From Gammaproteobacteria bacterium (GTDB taxonomy: Bacteria; Pseudomonadota; Gammaproteobacteria; Eutrophobiales; Eutrophobiaceae), in contig JAPPLI010000190.1 in the NCBI GenBank assembly GCA_028819495.1, positions 24,575 to 88,574 on the forward strand: a stretch of DNA of 64,000 nt, read 5' to 3'. A program made the position numbers and the translations under genes. The notes under the pieces were generated by a model. It was not told the origin of the DNA and ran no database searches. It worked only from the letters and a program-made list of their open reading frames with translations. Positions 63,080 through 64,000 of this stretch are shown piece after piece. Every line of letters begins with the position of its first letter. Position 1 is the first letter of the stretch.

Positions 63080-64000
63080 ATGAAAAAGAGAATTCGACCT
63101 GAAGCTGAGGAATTGGGACTGGATACGCCCATCACGCGCAGGGATTTTGTCGGTGGTACCCTGGTCGGCGCAGGCGCAGGTTTATTGGCAATGCAATCAC
63201 CCGATCTCCCCGCACAAGGCGGCAGTGCCGGGAAGCGGATCAGTCTCACCGGCCTGGGTCCGGACTGGACGGGTCCCGGAGGTATCGGAGATTATGCCCG
63301 CGCTAACGGCAACACCCACGAGGAAGTCAACGCGGCCCATGCCCTCAGGGACGACAAGTTGAGACAGGCGCTGAATACGGCGAAGGACGTGGACGGAATA
63401 TATGACCTGGTAATAGTCGGAGGCGGCTTTTCCGGGTTTGGCGCCGGCTATGCATTCAAGGAAAAGACCGGCGGCAAGCAGAAATGTCTCATCCTGGATA
63501 ACCACGCCATGTTCGGAGGCGAGGCAAAACAGAATGAATTTATGGTAGATGGTTATCGCCTGTATGGACCTCAAGGTTCAAATTCCTTTGTGGTGCACAC
63601 CGACACGCCGTCTTTTCCCGAACTCTGGCATAAACTGGATTTGCCCACCGAATTCGAGTTTGGAGAACTGTCAGGCACCGATAAGGACATTAAATTCGCG
63701 CCGGACAGTTTCGGGCCGATGATGAAGTGGCCGGAAAGCGCCAGCACCGGCTATTTTTATGATACCGGCGCTGGTGGTAAATGGGTAATGGACGCGCAAC
63801 GGAACGGCTTCAGGGATGCCCCGATTTCCGAGAGTTTCCGGCGCGAACTTAATGATGTCCTGCACAACAGGATAAAACCGGAAAGCGTCGGCGATCTGTG
63901 GGAAAAATATTTTGATTCCATGACTTACCACGATTTCCTCGTCAAGGAATTAAATGTTTCAAAAGACGTGCTCTACGACTACATCGACCCTTATTTTGCC
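63080..64000 (+). CDS. Tat-exported FAD oxidoreductase (copy 2, partial)
   Basis: At least 307 residues, open to the right edge with no stop. It is a paralogue of 39597-41540: twin-arginine signal 'ITRRDFVGGTLVGAGAGLLA', the same 'DWTGPGGIGDYA' and 'VNAAHAL' stretch, FAD motif 'YDLVIVGGGFSGFGAGYAF' and 'LILDNHAMFGGEAKQNEF', then diverging ('WHKLDLPTEFEFGELSGTDKD'). The order signal-linker-Rossmann is identical in both. It follows the DmdA/GcvT-like gene by 11 bases, so the two are probably co-transcribed. It should be a periplasmic flavoenzyme; substrate unknown. Confidence 0.85.
   Translation, partial: MKKRIRPEAEELGLDTPITRRDFVGGTLVGAGAGLLAMQSPDLPAQGGSAGKRISLTGLGPDWTGPGGIGDYARANGNTHEEVNAAHALRDDKLRQALNTAKDVDGIYDLVIVGGGFSGFGAGYAFKEKTGGKQKCLILDNHAMFGGEAKQNEFMVDGYRLYGPQGSNSFVVHTDTPSFPELWHKLDLPTEFEFGELSGTDKDIKFAPDSFGPMMKWPESASTGYFYDTGAGGKWVMDAQRNGFRDAPISESFRRELNDVLHNRIKPESVGDLWEKYFDSMTYHDFLVKELNVSKDVLYDYIDPYFA

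Overview
The window looks like a chromosomal segment of a G+C-rich proteobacterium, most likely an uncultured or marine gammaproteobacterium. This is inferred from three outer-membrane TonB-dependent receptors, Tat and lipoprotein signals, REP-type palindromes and the overall gene repertoire. No rRNA, tRNA or CRISPR array was found, so the taxonomy is an inference. Coding density is high and no gene-free stretch exceeds 250 bases.

Left flank (1-4917): the start of an FtsX/MacB-type ABC permease and its ATPase, a secreted tannase/feruloyl-esterase-family enzyme, an orphan [2Fe-2S] subunit, a fusion of an archaeal-type (CTP-dependent) riboflavin kinase-like domain with a HAD phosphatase, and a SnoaL-like protein.

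Defence-like island (5060-19946): seven tightly packed, mostly overlapping genes on the + strand behind one recognisable promoter. In order they encode a SNF2 helicase ending in a DUF3883-like domain, a DNA methyltransferase, a Ser/Thr-kinase-like domain fused to a P-loop ATPase, a tandem Rossmann (CARF-like) protein, a very large DUF1156-type DNA methyltransferase, an EVE-like base-reader domain fused to a PD-(D/E)XK nuclease, and a DUF499-type AAA+ ATPase. The helicase, DUF1156 methylase and DUF499 ATPase resemble a known helicase-methylase-ATPase defence theme. The kinase-ATPase plus CARF-like pair and the EVE-nuclease suggest a regulated, modification-sensing restriction system. This is the strongest candidate in the window for an undescribed system. 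The kinase/CARF-like part is visibly more A+T-rich than the flanks.

Right part (20054-64000): a catabolic/uptake region. It holds a PhoD-type phosphatase, an adenosylhomocysteinase homologue with altered active-site positions, an SDR, six amidohydrolases (one tandem pair, and one pair belonging to a duplicated amidohydrolase-esterase cassette), two hydantoinase/oxoprolinase systems (one split as HyuA-HyuB-HyuB with a RidA-like protein and an esterase, one fused), three TonB receptors, a class III aminotransferase, a STAS protein, an MBL hydrolase, a di-haem cytochrome, a Gfo/Idh oxidoreductase, an NSS-family Na+ symporter beside a DmdA/GcvT-like demethylase, and two paralogous Tat-exported FAD oxidoreductases. 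Together these suggest import and stepwise hydrolysis of cyclic amides, esters or methylated zwitterions; the substrates cannot be read from sequence. Two palindromic repeat elements (21588-21679 and 50281-50347) lie between genes. The second sits inside one copy of the duplicated cassette and is absent from the other.
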